The notes below the pieces were generated by a model, which was not told where the DNA came from, searched no databases, and saw only the letters and a list, made by a program, of their open reading frames with translations. This document shows, in pieces, positions 1-7,644 of a DNA stretch of 56,137 nucleotides; the stretch's first letter is position 1; each line of letters begins with the position of its first letter. The stretch comes from JANOMH01 sp031422295. Lineage in GTDB: Bacteria > Pseudomonadota > Alphaproteobacteria > Rhodobacterales > Rhodobacteraceae. The position numbers were made by a program, and so were the translations under genes. The stretch spans positions 1 through 56,137 of the forward strand of contig JANOQM010000052.1 of NCBI GenBank assembly GCA_031422295.1, written 5' to 3'.

Positions 1-343
1 CGATGGGCAAGGCGCTGATTTCGTCGATGTCAATGATCAACTTACCCTCAGACCACCGCATCGACGATGGTCCGACTTGCAACATGTCGCGCGTCGTGTT
101 CAGCGCCCCACGCCCCCGGTCCGTCATGGTGAACCGCCCCCCCGGCCCATGGGTCGCCACATTGATGCAGCACTGGTTCGCAGGATCGCGCCGCCCCGAC
201 CACGCATACCAGGGCGAAAATACCGACCCGATGAACCCGATCACCGAGACGGCCCGCGTCCCGTCGGCGCTGATCCCGTCAACATACCACCACGCATAGC
301 CGTTGGGCGGGACGTCGAGCGCAAAGCAAGGTCGGTCATGATC
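1..343 (-). CDS. crtC: CrtC, acyclic carotenoid 1,2-hydratase (hydroxyneurosporene synthase), N-terminal part, cut by window edge
   Basis: CrtC adds water across the C-1,2 double bond of neurosporene or related acyclic carotenoids in the spheroidene pathway. Reading leftward from about position 340 one frame gives VPPNGYAWWYVDGISADG, then IGFIGSVFSPWYAWSGRRDP, CCINVATHGPGGRFTMTDRG, all characteristic of the CrtC N-terminal region. The gene runs off the left edge, so its C-terminus is not visible. The start is a problem: in this frame there is no ATG, GTG or TTG upstream of GTG at 244, although CrtC-like sequence continues back to about 340. Starting at 244 gives MIGFIGSVFSP. The frame overlaps the 3' end of crtD by about 100 nt, so the two are probably cotranscribed and coupled. 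The identification is firm, the 5' end is not. Confidence 0.85.
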
Positions 344-1797
344 GCCTCTGCCGCGTGCCGGGCGGAGAGCACCGCCATCGGCACCCCCGCCCCCGGATGC
401 GCGCCCCCGCCCGTCAGATACAGGCCGGGGATCGCCGTCCGCGCCTGTGGCCGCTTCAACCCCGCCGTCAGCCCCTGTGGGCTGCGCCCGTAAAGCGAAC
501 CGTTGCTGGCCGGGAACAAGCGGTTGAACCCCTGCGGCGTGGTCAGCGCCTCGGGTCCCGGTGTCGGACTGAACCGCAGCCCAAACTGCGCCAGCCGGTC
601 GAAAACCTGTGTCTGACATGCGGCAATCTCCTGTGCAGTATCCTTGTCGGCATTGGTCGGCGGGCCGTTCAGGATGATTTCGAAACGCTCGGACCCGGTA
701 GGTGTGCTAACCGCCCGGTCCTGCGCGCAAAGGTAAAGGGTGGCGTCGGTGGGCCGTTCGCCGTGCCCAAGGGCCGCGAATTCGGCAACCGGGTCATCCC
801 CGAAAAACACAGTATGATAGGCCAGCGCAGGCCCGCTGGGCACGGCGGCAAAGGCATGGACATAGGCTGAATGACTGCGCGGTTCGACCCCAGCTACGGG
901 AACGGCCTTTTTCACCCCGTCGCCCAACAGCCCCGTCGTCAGCGCCCTTGGATCGCCGTTGAACAGCACGACATCGGCAGGAAACCGGCCCAAAGTGGTC
1001 ATAACGGCAGACACTCGCCCATCCTGTTGTTCAATCCGCTTGGCCAGTTGCCCATAGTGGAACACCGCCCCCCGTGTCTGCGCCAGATCAGCAATGACCT
1101 GCGCCAGCCGGTGCATCCCGCCATGGACGGCCCAGACCCCCCGCGCCTCGGAATGGCTGATCAAACATAACAAGGCTGGGCAGTCATCGGGCGAACCGCC
1201 GACATAAGTTGCATAGCGCCCGAATAGTTGCCGGAGCTTCGGTTCGCTGAAGCTGCTGTGCAAAAGTCCGGCCATGGTTTTGTGCGGGGCCATATCCCAC
1301 AACAAGCGCGGGTTTTGAATGACTTGCGCGGTCAGCTGGCGTTGGGACGGCGTTGCCGATTGCATCATCGGCGCGTCAAAGGCGTCAAACAGCCGTCTGG
1401 TCCGGGCTGCAAACGCCCGGAACTGTCGCGCAGCTTTGGTGCCGAAAACGGCGCTGATATTCGCGGCGGTTTCATCCGGATCGGCCATCAGATCGAACGT
1501 TGTGCCGTCGGACCAGTAGTGTCGGGCCAGCACGGTCAGCGGGTGCAGGGTCAGGTGATCTGTCAGGGATTCGCCGACATCCGCGAACAGGTCTTCGATC
1601 ACCGGGCGCATGGTCAGCACTGTGGGCCCGGCATCGACTGGCCCGGCCAGACTGGGGATTGTGCGCATCTTGCCGCCCGGGGTGGCCAGCGCCTCCAGAA
1701 CTGTTACCTCGCATCCGGCATGGGCAAGGCGTAGTGCTGCGGCAAGCCCGCCAATGCCCGCGCCAACCACCACAACCCGGATTTTGTCGTTTTTCAT
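241..1797 (-). CDS. crtD: CrtD, methoxyneurosporene / hydroxyneurosporene C-3,4 desaturase
   Basis: FAD-dependent carotenoid desaturase that introduces the C-3,4 double bond into hydroxy- or methoxy-neurosporene. The protein is 518 residues with an N-terminal dinucleotide-binding motif (VVVVGAGIGGLAAA, residues 8-20) and the C-terminal signature of the phytoene desaturase/CrtI family (GLYLTGGGAHPGAGVPMAVL, from about residue 458). I chose the ATG at 1797 because it sits just before MKNDKIRVVVVGAG and has AAGGA 7 nt upstream; an in-frame start at 1902 would translate through the PpsR operator. About 30 C-terminal residues after the desaturase signature overlap the crtC frame and do not look like desaturase sequence. 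It is divergent from crtE across a short PpsR-regulated intergenic region. Confidence 0.95.
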   Translation of the reverse strand: MKNDKIRVVVVGAGIGGLAAALRLAHAGCEVTVLEALATPGGKMRTIPSLAGPVDAGPTVLTMRPVIEDLFADVGESLTDHLTLHPLTVLARHYWSDGTTFDLMADPDETAANISAVFGTKAARQFRAFAARTRRLFDAFDAPMMQSATPSQRQLTAQVIQNPRLLWDMAPHKTMAGLLHSSFSEPKLRQLFGRYATYVGGSPDDCPALLCLISHSEARGVWAVHGGMHRLAQVIADLAQTRGAVFHYGQLAKRIEQQDGRVSAVMTTLGRFPADVVLFNGDPRALTTGLLGDGVKKAVPVAGVEPRSHSAYVHAFAAVPSGPALAYHTVFFGDDPVAEFAALGHGERPTDATLYLCAQDRAVSTPTGSERFEIILNGPPTNADKDTAQEIAACQTQVFDRLAQFGLRFSPTPGPEALTTPQGFNRLFPASNGSLYGRSPQGLTAGLKRPQARTAIPGLYLTGGGAHPGAGVPMAVLSARHAAEAIMTDLALRSTSRPTAMRGGMLTGSAPTGRGPSR

Positions 1798-1838
1798 GCG
1801 TTCATCCTTCGGTCGATTGTTGACAGAGAACCGGAAAC

Positions 1839-1856
1839 TGTCCAGTCTGATTGACA
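1839..1856. promoter_or_regulatory. PpsR/CrtJ operator between crtD and crtE
   Basis: TGTCCAGTCTGATTGACA is a full match to the TGT-N12-ACA palindrome bound by PpsR/CrtJ. Its right half contains a TTGACA (1851-1856) that could be a -35 element for crtE. The site lies between the divergent crtD and crtE starts and could control both. Confidence 0.8.
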
Positions 1857-1863
1857 CATGTAG

Positions 1864-1881
1864 CGTCTGAATTATCTGACA
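1864..1881. promoter_or_regulatory. degenerate second PpsR operator before crtE
   Basis: CGTCTGAATTATCTGACA keeps the TGACA right half and the N12 spacing but has CGT instead of TGT at the left. It is separated from the full site at 1839-1856 by 7 nt, the same gap as between the first two operators before bchC, which supports it as a cooperative low-affinity partner. Confidence 0.55.
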
Positions 1882-1904
1882 GATCGAAATGGGAGAGCGC
1901 AATC

Positions 1905-2786
1905 ATGGGACTGTCAGACCGGATCGACGCCGCTGTCATGGCTGCAATTCGTACTGGACAGGGCGCGCAGGCCCCGGCCAAGCTGGCAGCAGCGCTGGGT
2001 TATGCGGTTACTCCCGGTGGGGCGCGAATTCGCCCTACGATCCTGATGTCGGTCGCTTTGGCCTGTGGTGACGATGTGCCGCGGCTGTCCGATGCGGCAG
2101 CGGCGGCGCTGGAACTGATCCATTGCGCCAGCCTTGTCCATGACGACCTGCCCTGTTTTGACAATGCCGATCAGCGCCGGGGCAAGCCGTCCGTTCACCG
2201 GGCTTTTTCTGAACCGCTGGCCGTGTTGACCGGCGACAGCCTGATCGTCAAAGGGTTTGAGGTTCTGGCCCGTGCTGCCGGGTCACATCCCGCCCGCGCG
2301 GTGGCCCTGATTGATATTCTGGCGACCCGGACCGGCATGCCCTTTGGCATTTGTGCCGGGCAGGGCTGGGAAAGTGAATCGCAGATCGACCTGTCCGCCT
2401 ATCATCAGGCGAAAACCGGGGCCTTGTTCATTGCCGCGACCCAGATGGGGGCGATTGCGGCAGGGCAGGACGCCGAGCCTTGGGAAGAATTAGGCGCGCG
2501 CATCGGCGAGGCGTTTCAGGTGGCCGATGATCTGCGCGATGCTTTGTGTTCCGAAGATGAGTTGGGCAAACCCGCGGGTCAGGACGATCTGCATGGGCGG
2601 CCGAATGCCGTCACGCATCTGGGCGTGCGCGGCGCTGTCAGCCGGTTGGATGATATTCTGGCCGGAGCCATCGCCAGTATCCCGAAATGCCCAGGCGAGG
2701 CCGCTTTGGCGCAGATGGTCCGGGCCTATGCCGACCGGCTGGTGCCCGCGGGTGCGCGTGACCGGATCACCGTTCCGGGGGAATGA
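1905..2786 (+). CDS. crtE: CrtE, geranylgeranyl diphosphate synthase
   Basis: Polyprenyl synthetase of 293 residues that extends farnesyl diphosphate to geranylgeranyl diphosphate, the C20 precursor of both carotenoids and the bacteriochlorophyll tail. The first Asp-rich motif is DDLPCFDNAD (from residue 80) and the second DDLRD (residues 208-212); both bind the Mg-diphosphate. The ATG at 1905 is preceded by GGGAGAG at good spacing and begins MGLSDRIDAAV; an earlier in-frame ATG at 1851 lies inside the operator and is unlikely. The gene begins a plus-strand run with crtF only 3 nt downstream. Confidence 0.96.
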   Translation: MGLSDRIDAAVMAAIRTGQGAQAPAKLAAALGYAVTPGGARIRPTILMSVALACGDDVPRLSDAAAAALELIHCASLVHDDLPCFDNADQRRGKPSVHRAFSEPLAVLTGDSLIVKGFEVLARAAGSHPARAVALIDILATRTGMPFGICAGQGWESESQIDLSAYHQAKTGALFIAATQMGAIAAGQDAEPWEELGARIGEAFQVADDLRDALCSEDELGKPAGQDDLHGRPNAVTHLGVRGAVSRLDDILAGAIASIPKCPGEAALAQMVRAYADRLVPAGARDRITVPGE

Positions 2787-2789
2787 ACC

Positions 2790-3923
2790 GTGGCTGATAT
2801 CGGTCTGCCCGGCACGGTTCAGGACAGGCCTGCGGGCAGCTGGATCAACCGCATTGTCGCCTCGCGCCCCTTTCAAACTTGGGCCGCGCGGTTCCCGCTG
2901 ACCCGCCGCATTGTCCGCCGCGAAGGCGAGACGATGTTCGATCTGGTTGCCGGATTCTGCCATTCGCAAGTACTGCTCGCCTTGGTCGAGCTGGATATTC
3001 CGGCGCAATTGTTGGCCCGGGAAGCCGGGGTTGAGGGGCTGGCCCACCGGGCCGGAATGCTGCCTGACCGGATGCGTATTTTGCTGAATGCCGGGGTTGC
3101 AATCGGGATTTTGCGCAAACGGCGAGCCGACATTTACGGCGTCACCCGGCGCGGTGCGGCATTAACTGCGGTGCCCGGACTGGCCGGGATGATCCTTCAT
3201 CACCGGACCCTGTACCGCGATCTGGAAAACCCGGTAGCGTTTTTCCGAGGCCAGACCGATACAGAATTGGCCGGGTTCTGGCCCTATGTTTTTGGCGCAG
3301 GAGCGGCGGATGACCCGCAGGTGGCGCAGACCTATTCACAGCTAATGGCCGACAGTCAGGTTTTGGTGGCCGAGGATACTTTGGCGGCGGTTTCCTTTGA
3401 CAAAACCCACCGCTTGATGGACGTGGGCGGCGGCACCGGGGCGTTTCTGGTTGCCGTCGGTGCCGTCTGGCCCGACGTGGAATTGGCGCTGTTCGATCTG
3501 CCCGCCGTCGCCCCCGGGGCAAGGGCGCGATTCGACGCCGCCGGGCTGGGTAACCGGTTGACCATTCATCAGGGGTCGTTTCGGGACGAACTGTTGCCGT
3601 CTGGGGCCGATACCATCAGCCTGATCCGGGTGCTGTATGACCATGCCGACGATACGGTCCGGGCATTGCTGGCTGCAGCTTACGCCGCTTTGCCATCCGG
3701 CGGGCGGTTGATCATTTCCGAGCCGATGACAGGCGGCGAGCGGCCCGAAAGGGCGGGCGATGCCTATTTTGCCCTGTATTGCATGGCGATGCGGACGGGT
3801 CGGGCCAGATCGGCCAGACAGATTGCGGACCTGTTGCACACGGCCGGATTCACTCGAATCCAGATCCCTCGTGCCGCCCGGCCCTTCGTCACGTCTGTCA
3901 TCACAGCTGTAAGGCCAGATTGA
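2790..3923 (+). CDS. crtF: CrtF, demethylspheroidene O-methyltransferase
   Basis: SAM-dependent methyltransferase of 377 residues that methylates the C-1 hydroxyl of hydroxylated acyclic carotenoids, giving the methoxy group of spheroidene. The SAM-binding glycine-rich motif DVGGGTGAF lies at residues 211-219 and is followed by acidic and DH residues typical of class I O-methyltransferases. Translation starts at GTG 2790, 3 nt after the crtE stop, so the genes are likely coupled. The last 16 nt of the gene lie inside the first of three PpsR operators controlling bchC, so crtF coding sequence and bchC regulation overlap. Confidence 0.94.
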   Translation: MADIGLPGTVQDRPAGSWINRIVASRPFQTWAARFPLTRRIVRREGETMFDLVAGFCHSQVLLALVELDIPAQLLAREAGVEGLAHRAGMLPDRMRILLNAGVAIGILRKRRADIYGVTRRGAALTAVPGLAGMILHHRTLYRDLENPVAFFRGQTDTELAGFWPYVFGAGAADDPQVAQTYSQLMADSQVLVAEDTLAAVSFDKTHRLMDVGGGTGAFLVAVGAVWPDVELALFDLPAVAPGARARFDAAGLGNRLTIHQGSFRDELLPSGADTISLIRVLYDHADDTVRALLAAAYAALPSGGRLIISEPMTGGERPERAGDAYFALYCMAMRTGRARSARQIADLLHTAGFTRIQIPRAARPFVTSVITAVRPD

Positions 3924-3925
3924 CA
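3908..3925. promoter_or_regulatory. PpsR operator 1 of bchC promoter
   Basis: TGTAAGGCCAGATTGACA fits TGT-N12-ACA. It spans the crtF stop codon. It is followed after 7 nt by operator 2. Confidence 0.75.
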
Positions 3926-3932
3926 GTTTACC

Positions 3933-3950
3933 TGTCTAATTTGATTGACA
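3933..3950. promoter_or_regulatory. PpsR operator 2 of bchC promoter
   Basis: TGTCTAATTTGATTGACA is a strong TGT-N12-ACA match with a TTGACA hexamer at 3945-3950 that could be a -35 box. It lies 7 nt after operator 1, the classical tandem spacing at bchC. Confidence 0.85.
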
Positions 3951-3958
3951 GTTAAACC

Positions 3959-3976
3959 TGTAAGGTTAAAGTTACA
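3959..3976. promoter_or_regulatory. third PpsR-like operator of bchC promoter
   Basis: TGTAAGGTTAAAGTTACA is a near-palindromic TGT-N12-ACA, 8 nt after operator 2 and 67 nt before the bchC GTG. It lacks the TGACA core of the other two but keeps both outer triplets and the helical phasing. Confidence 0.6.
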
Positions 3977-4043
3977 GCAAGACGAGGATGCCACTGGCCT
4001 GACCCGAAACCGGGCGATGGTGGCAAGGGGAGAGAGTTTAGTC

Positions 4044-4985
4044 GTGGAAACCAACGCCGTCATCTTAACCGCACCGGGTATGCTCGGGCTGGAAAGTGTC
4101 GGGCTTGTTCCGCCAACGGCTGATGATCTTGTCGTAGATATCAGTCATTCCGGAATCTCTACCGGCACCGAAAAACTGTTCTGGTCCGGCCAGATGCCGC
4201 CGTTTCCGGGCATGGGCTATCCTTTGGTCCCCGGATACGAGGCCGCTGGTGAAGTGGTCGAGGCTGGGGCCAATACCGGGTTTCGCGTCGGCGAACGGGT
4301 GTTTGTGCCCGGTGCGTCCTGTTACGAAGGCGCGTTTGGTCTTTTTGGCGGCTCTGCGGCCCGGTTGGTCACCAAAGCTGCCCGCGTGACGCGTATCGAC
4401 GCCGGATTGGGGGCCGAAGGTGCGCTGTTGGCACTGGCCGCAACTGCCCGCCATGCGATGGCTGGCCCGGGCAAATCTGTCCCTGATCTGATCGTCGGCC
4501 ATGGGGTTCTGGGCCGCCTTTTGGCCCGTCTGACCATTGCCGCCGGTGCGCCCGCACCGACCGTCTGGGAAATCAACCCGGACCGCGCCAAGGGTGCCGT
4601 CGGCTATGAGGTGATGACGCCCGAGTCTGATCCGCGCCGAAACTACACCTCGATCTACGATGCCTCGGGCCGCTCTGATCTGCTCAATGATCTGGTGATG
4701 CGATTGGCCAAAGGGGGCGAAATCGTTCTGGCCGGGTTCTATACCCAACCGCTCAGCTTTACCTTTCCGCCTGCGTTCATGAAGGAAGCCCGGTTCCGCA
4801 TCGCCGCCGAATGGGCCGCCGATGACATGATCGCCACGCGATCGCTGGTCGAAAGTGGCGCGCTGTCTTTGGGCGGCCTGATTACCCACACACGCCCGGC
4901 AGCAGATGCCTCGACGGCCTATGAATTGGCCTTTTCCGACCCCGCCTGCCTGAAAATGATCCTGGACTGGAAAGGCCCCGCATGA
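4044..4985 (+). CDS. bchC: BchC, bacteriochlorophyllide a dehydrogenase
   Basis: Zinc-type alcohol dehydrogenase-like enzyme (313 residues) that oxidises the C-3 1-hydroxyethyl group of the bacteriochlorophyllide precursor to acetyl. It has the MDR pattern: an N-terminal GroES-like part (GYEAAGEVVEAG, GERVFVPG) and a nucleotide-binding fold with GHGVLG at residues 152-157. The chosen start is GTG at 4044 (VETNAVILTAPG) with GGGAGAG upstream; earlier in-frame ATGs at 3945 and 4017 either lie in the operators or have poor ribosome sites. It is the first gene of the bchCXYZ-puf superoperon and overlaps bchX by ATGA. Confidence 0.95.
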   Translation: METNAVILTAPGMLGLESVGLVPPTADDLVVDISHSGISTGTEKLFWSGQMPPFPGMGYPLVPGYEAAGEVVEAGANTGFRVGERVFVPGASCYEGAFGLFGGSAARLVTKAARVTRIDAGLGAEGALLALAATARHAMAGPGKSVPDLIVGHGVLGRLLARLTIAAGAPAPTVWEINPDRAKGAVGYEVMTPESDPRRNYTSIYDASGRSDLLNDLVMRLAKGGEIVLAGFYTQPLSFTFPPAFMKEARFRIAAEWAADDMIATRSLVESGALSLGGLITHTRPAADASTAYELAFSDPACLKMILDWKGPA

Positions 4986-5986
4986 CCCTCGATATTCCCA
5001 ATCTGAAGGATTTCGACGCGCGGCTGCGCGCTGAAGCGCATGAGGAGCCGACGCTGGAAATCCCGCAAGGCGAGCCAACCAAGAAGACGCAAATCATTGC
5101 AATCTATGGCAAAGGTGGCATCGGCAAGTCGTTCACTTTGGCGAACCTGAGCCACATGATGGCCGAAATGGGCAAGCGCGTGCTGTTGATCGGCTGCGAT
5201 CCGAAATCCGACACTACGTCCCTGTTGTTCGGCGGCAAGGCCTGCCCGACGATCATCGAAACCTCAAGCCGCAAGAAGCTGGCGGGTGAGGAAGTGCAGA
5301 TCGGCGATGTCTGTTTCAAGCGCGGCGGCGTGTTCGCAATGGAGCTGGGCGGACCAGAGGTTGGCCGGGGTTGTGGCGGGCGCGGGATCATCCATGGGTT
5401 CGAGCTGTTGGAGAAATTGGGCTTCCATGACTGGGATTTCGACTATGTCCTGCTGGATTTTCTGGGCGACGTGGTCTGCGGCGGCTTTGGCCTGCCAATT
5501 GCCCGTGACATGGCGCAAAAGGTGATTTTGGTCGGCTCAAACGACCTGCAATCGCTCTATGTCGCCAACAACGTCTGTTCTGCCGTCGAATATTTCCGCA
5601 AATTGGGCGGTAATGTCGGTGTCGCCGGGCTGGTGATCAACAAGGATGACGGGTCGGGCGAGGCGCAGGCTTTTGCCGCCGCCGTCGGGATTCCAGTGCT
5701 GGCCGCGATCCCGCAAGACGACGATCTGCGCAAGAAATCCGCAAATTATCAGATTGTTGGCACGTATGAGAGCAAATGGGCCCCGATGTTTGTGGGCTTG
5801 GCCGAGGCTGTTGGTCTGGCCCCCCCGGTCCGCCCCAAGGCGCTGAACCAGGACGGTCTGTTGGCCCTGTTCGACGCCAAGGATACGGGCGGCGATTATA
5901 AACTGGTCCCCGCCACGGATACCGACATGCGCGGCAAGAATGCTGTGGTGAAAGAAAGCCTTGAGGTCATCTATGACGATGCCTGA
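4982..5986 (+). CDS. bchX: BchX, chlorophyllide a reductase iron protein
   Basis: ATP-dependent [4Fe-4S] iron protein of chlorophyllide a reductase (COR), a nitrogenase NifH homologue that delivers electrons to BchYZ for reduction of ring B. The P-loop GKGGIGKS is at residues 43-50; the cysteines that bridge the dimer cluster are C131 (GRGCGGRG) and C166 (DVVCGGFG). The length of 334 is normal for BchX, longer than BchL because of N- and C-terminal extensions. The ATG overlaps the bchC stop (ATGA), and bchY overlaps its end by 14 nt. Confidence 0.97.
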   Translation: MTLDIPNLKDFDARLRAEAHEEPTLEIPQGEPTKKTQIIAIYGKGGIGKSFTLANLSHMMAEMGKRVLLIGCDPKSDTTSLLFGGKACPTIIETSSRKKLAGEEVQIGDVCFKRGGVFAMELGGPEVGRGCGGRGIIHGFELLEKLGFHDWDFDYVLLDFLGDVVCGGFGLPIARDMAQKVILVGSNDLQSLYVANNVCSAVEYFRKLGGNVGVAGLVINKDDGSGEAQAFAAAVGIPVLAAIPQDDDLRKKSANYQIVGTYESKWAPMFVGLAEAVGLAPPVRPKALNQDGLLALFDAKDTGGDYKLVPATDTDMRGKNAVVKESLEVIYDDA

Positions 5987-7547
5987 TGGCCCGATTACCT
6001 ATGACGACGCTGATGCCGTGGAGGTGATCCGCGATGAAGCGGCTGTCACTTTGCCCACCGCAGCGCCCGTCGATGGCATGGGCTGTCATGCGGGTGCCTC
6101 CACCATGATGGAAGCGGCGCGGGCGGCGGGCAAATCCGAGATTTTGGACCAGTATGCCCGCGATTACCCGCAAGGCCCGCATGACCAGCCCCAGTCCATG
6201 TGCCCGGCCTTTGGGTCGCTCCGCGTGGGCTTGCGGATGAAGCGGGTGGCGACGATCCTGTCGGGTTCGGCGTGTTGTGTGTATGGCCTGACCTTTGTGT
6301 CGCATTTCTACGGCGCGCGCCGGTCAGTCGGCTATGTGCCGTTCAATTCCGAAACTCTGGTCACCGGGAAGCTGTTCGAGGATATCCGCGAGGCGGTCCA
6401 CAAAATCGCCGATCCGGCGAATTACGATGCGATTGTCGTGACTAACCTGTGTGTGCCGACCGCATCCGGTGTGCCCTTGCGGCTGCTGCCGGAAAGCATC
6501 AATGGCGTGCGGATTGTTGGCATTGATGTCCCCGGCTTTGGCATCCCGACCCATGCCGAGGCCAAGGATGTGCTGGCCGGTGCGATGCTCGCGTATGCCC
6601 GCAAAGAAATTAAAGCTGGGCCGGTCCAAGCCCCGGTGGGTGGCAAATCCGACCGCCCGACCGTGACCCTGCTGGGCGAGATGTTCCCCGCCGACCCGAT
6701 GATGATCGGCGCGATGCTGGCCCCCTTGGGTCTGGCTGTGGGGCCGGTTGTGCCAACGCGGGAATGGCGGGAACTCTATGCGGCCCTTGATTGCGGCGCA
6801 GTTGCCGCGATCCATCCGTTTTATACAGCGTCGGTGCGCGAGTTCGAGGCGGCTGGTCGGCCTATCGTTGGCTCTGCCCCAGTGGGCCATGACGGCACTG
6901 CCGCTTGGTTGGCCGGAATTGGTGAGGCGTTTGGCTTGCCCGCATCCCGCGTGGCCACGGCGCAAAACTCCTTCCTACCCGCGATCAGGGGTGCCTTGGC
7001 CGCCGCCCCGATCAAAGGGACCATTACCCTGTCGGGCTATGAAGGCTCTGAACTCCTCGTCGCCCGCCTGCTGATCGAAAGCGGCGCGGATGTGCCTTAT
7101 GTCGGCACCGCCTGCCCGAAAACCCGCTGGTCGGCGGCTGATGCGGAGTGGCTTGAGGCGCGGGGCGTCAAGGTGAAATACCGCGCTTCGCTGGAGGATG
7201 ATCTGTCGGCGATGGAGGCTATTCGCCCCGATCTGGCGATTGGCACCACGCCGGTTGTGCAAAAGGCCAAGGAAATGGCGATCCCGGCGCTGTATTTCAC
7301 CAACCTGATCTCCGCCCGGCCCCTGATGGGTGTGGCAGGCGCGGGGTCTTTGGGTCAAGTCGTTAACGCCGCGATCGCGGGCCGCGCCCGGATGGAAACC
7401 ATGCGCGATTTCTTTGAGGGCGTCGGCACGGGCGATACCGCCGGGGTCTGGGAAGGGTCGCCGAACTTGCGCCCGGATTATCGGGCGCAGCATCAGAAGA
7501 AACTCGATAAAGCGGCCAAGGTTGCGAAGGCGGAGGAGATGATATGA
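5973..7547 (+). CDS. bchY: BchY, chlorophyllide a reductase subunit
   Basis: NifD-like subunit of chlorophyllide a reductase; with BchZ it forms the heterotetramer that holds an [4Fe-4S] cluster and the substrate. Cysteines in GMGCHAGA, QSMCPAFGS and SGSACCVYG near the N-terminus are the cluster-ligand candidates. The ATG at 5973 (MTMPDGPITYDD) has GAGGT just upstream and gives 524 residues; ATG 5979 is an alternative. It overlaps bchX by 14 nt. A dispersed repeat separates it from bchZ, the only sizeable gap in the bchCXYZ run. Confidence 0.96.
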   Translation: MTMPDGPITYDDADAVEVIRDEAAVTLPTAAPVDGMGCHAGASTMMEAARAAGKSEILDQYARDYPQGPHDQPQSMCPAFGSLRVGLRMKRVATILSGSACCVYGLTFVSHFYGARRSVGYVPFNSETLVTGKLFEDIREAVHKIADPANYDAIVVTNLCVPTASGVPLRLLPESINGVRIVGIDVPGFGIPTHAEAKDVLAGAMLAYARKEIKAGPVQAPVGGKSDRPTVTLLGEMFPADPMMIGAMLAPLGLAVGPVVPTREWRELYAALDCGAVAAIHPFYTASVREFEAAGRPIVGSAPVGHDGTAAWLAGIGEAFGLPASRVATAQNSFLPAIRGALAAAPIKGTITLSGYEGSELLVARLLIESGADVPYVGTACPKTRWSAADAEWLEARGVKVKYRASLEDDLSAMEAIRPDLAIGTTPVVQKAKEMAIPALYFTNLISARPLMGVAGAGSLGQVVNAAIAGRARMETMRDFFEGVGTGDTAGVWEGSPNLRPDYRAQHQKKLDKAAKVAKAEEMI

Positions 7548-7572
7548 TGGTTGTCATGTCATCAACGTCGCT

Positions 7573-7626
7573 GGGGGGCCAGCCCCCCGCCTTCGGCCCC
7601 CCCCGGGATATTTATGAACAAAAGAA
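7573..7626 (+). repeat. dispersed Rhodobacterales repeat, copy A, with GC hairpin
   Basis: A hairpin of six G and six C around CCAG (7573-7588) is followed by CTTCGGCCCC and then GGGATATTTATGAACAAAAG, the conserved core shared with copies at 14288, 24021, 40781, 44444 and 46213. It fills most of the 97-nt gap between bchY and bchZ, inside the superoperon. Confidence 0.75.
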
Positions 7627-7644
7627 GCTGGAAGGGTTTTTCCA

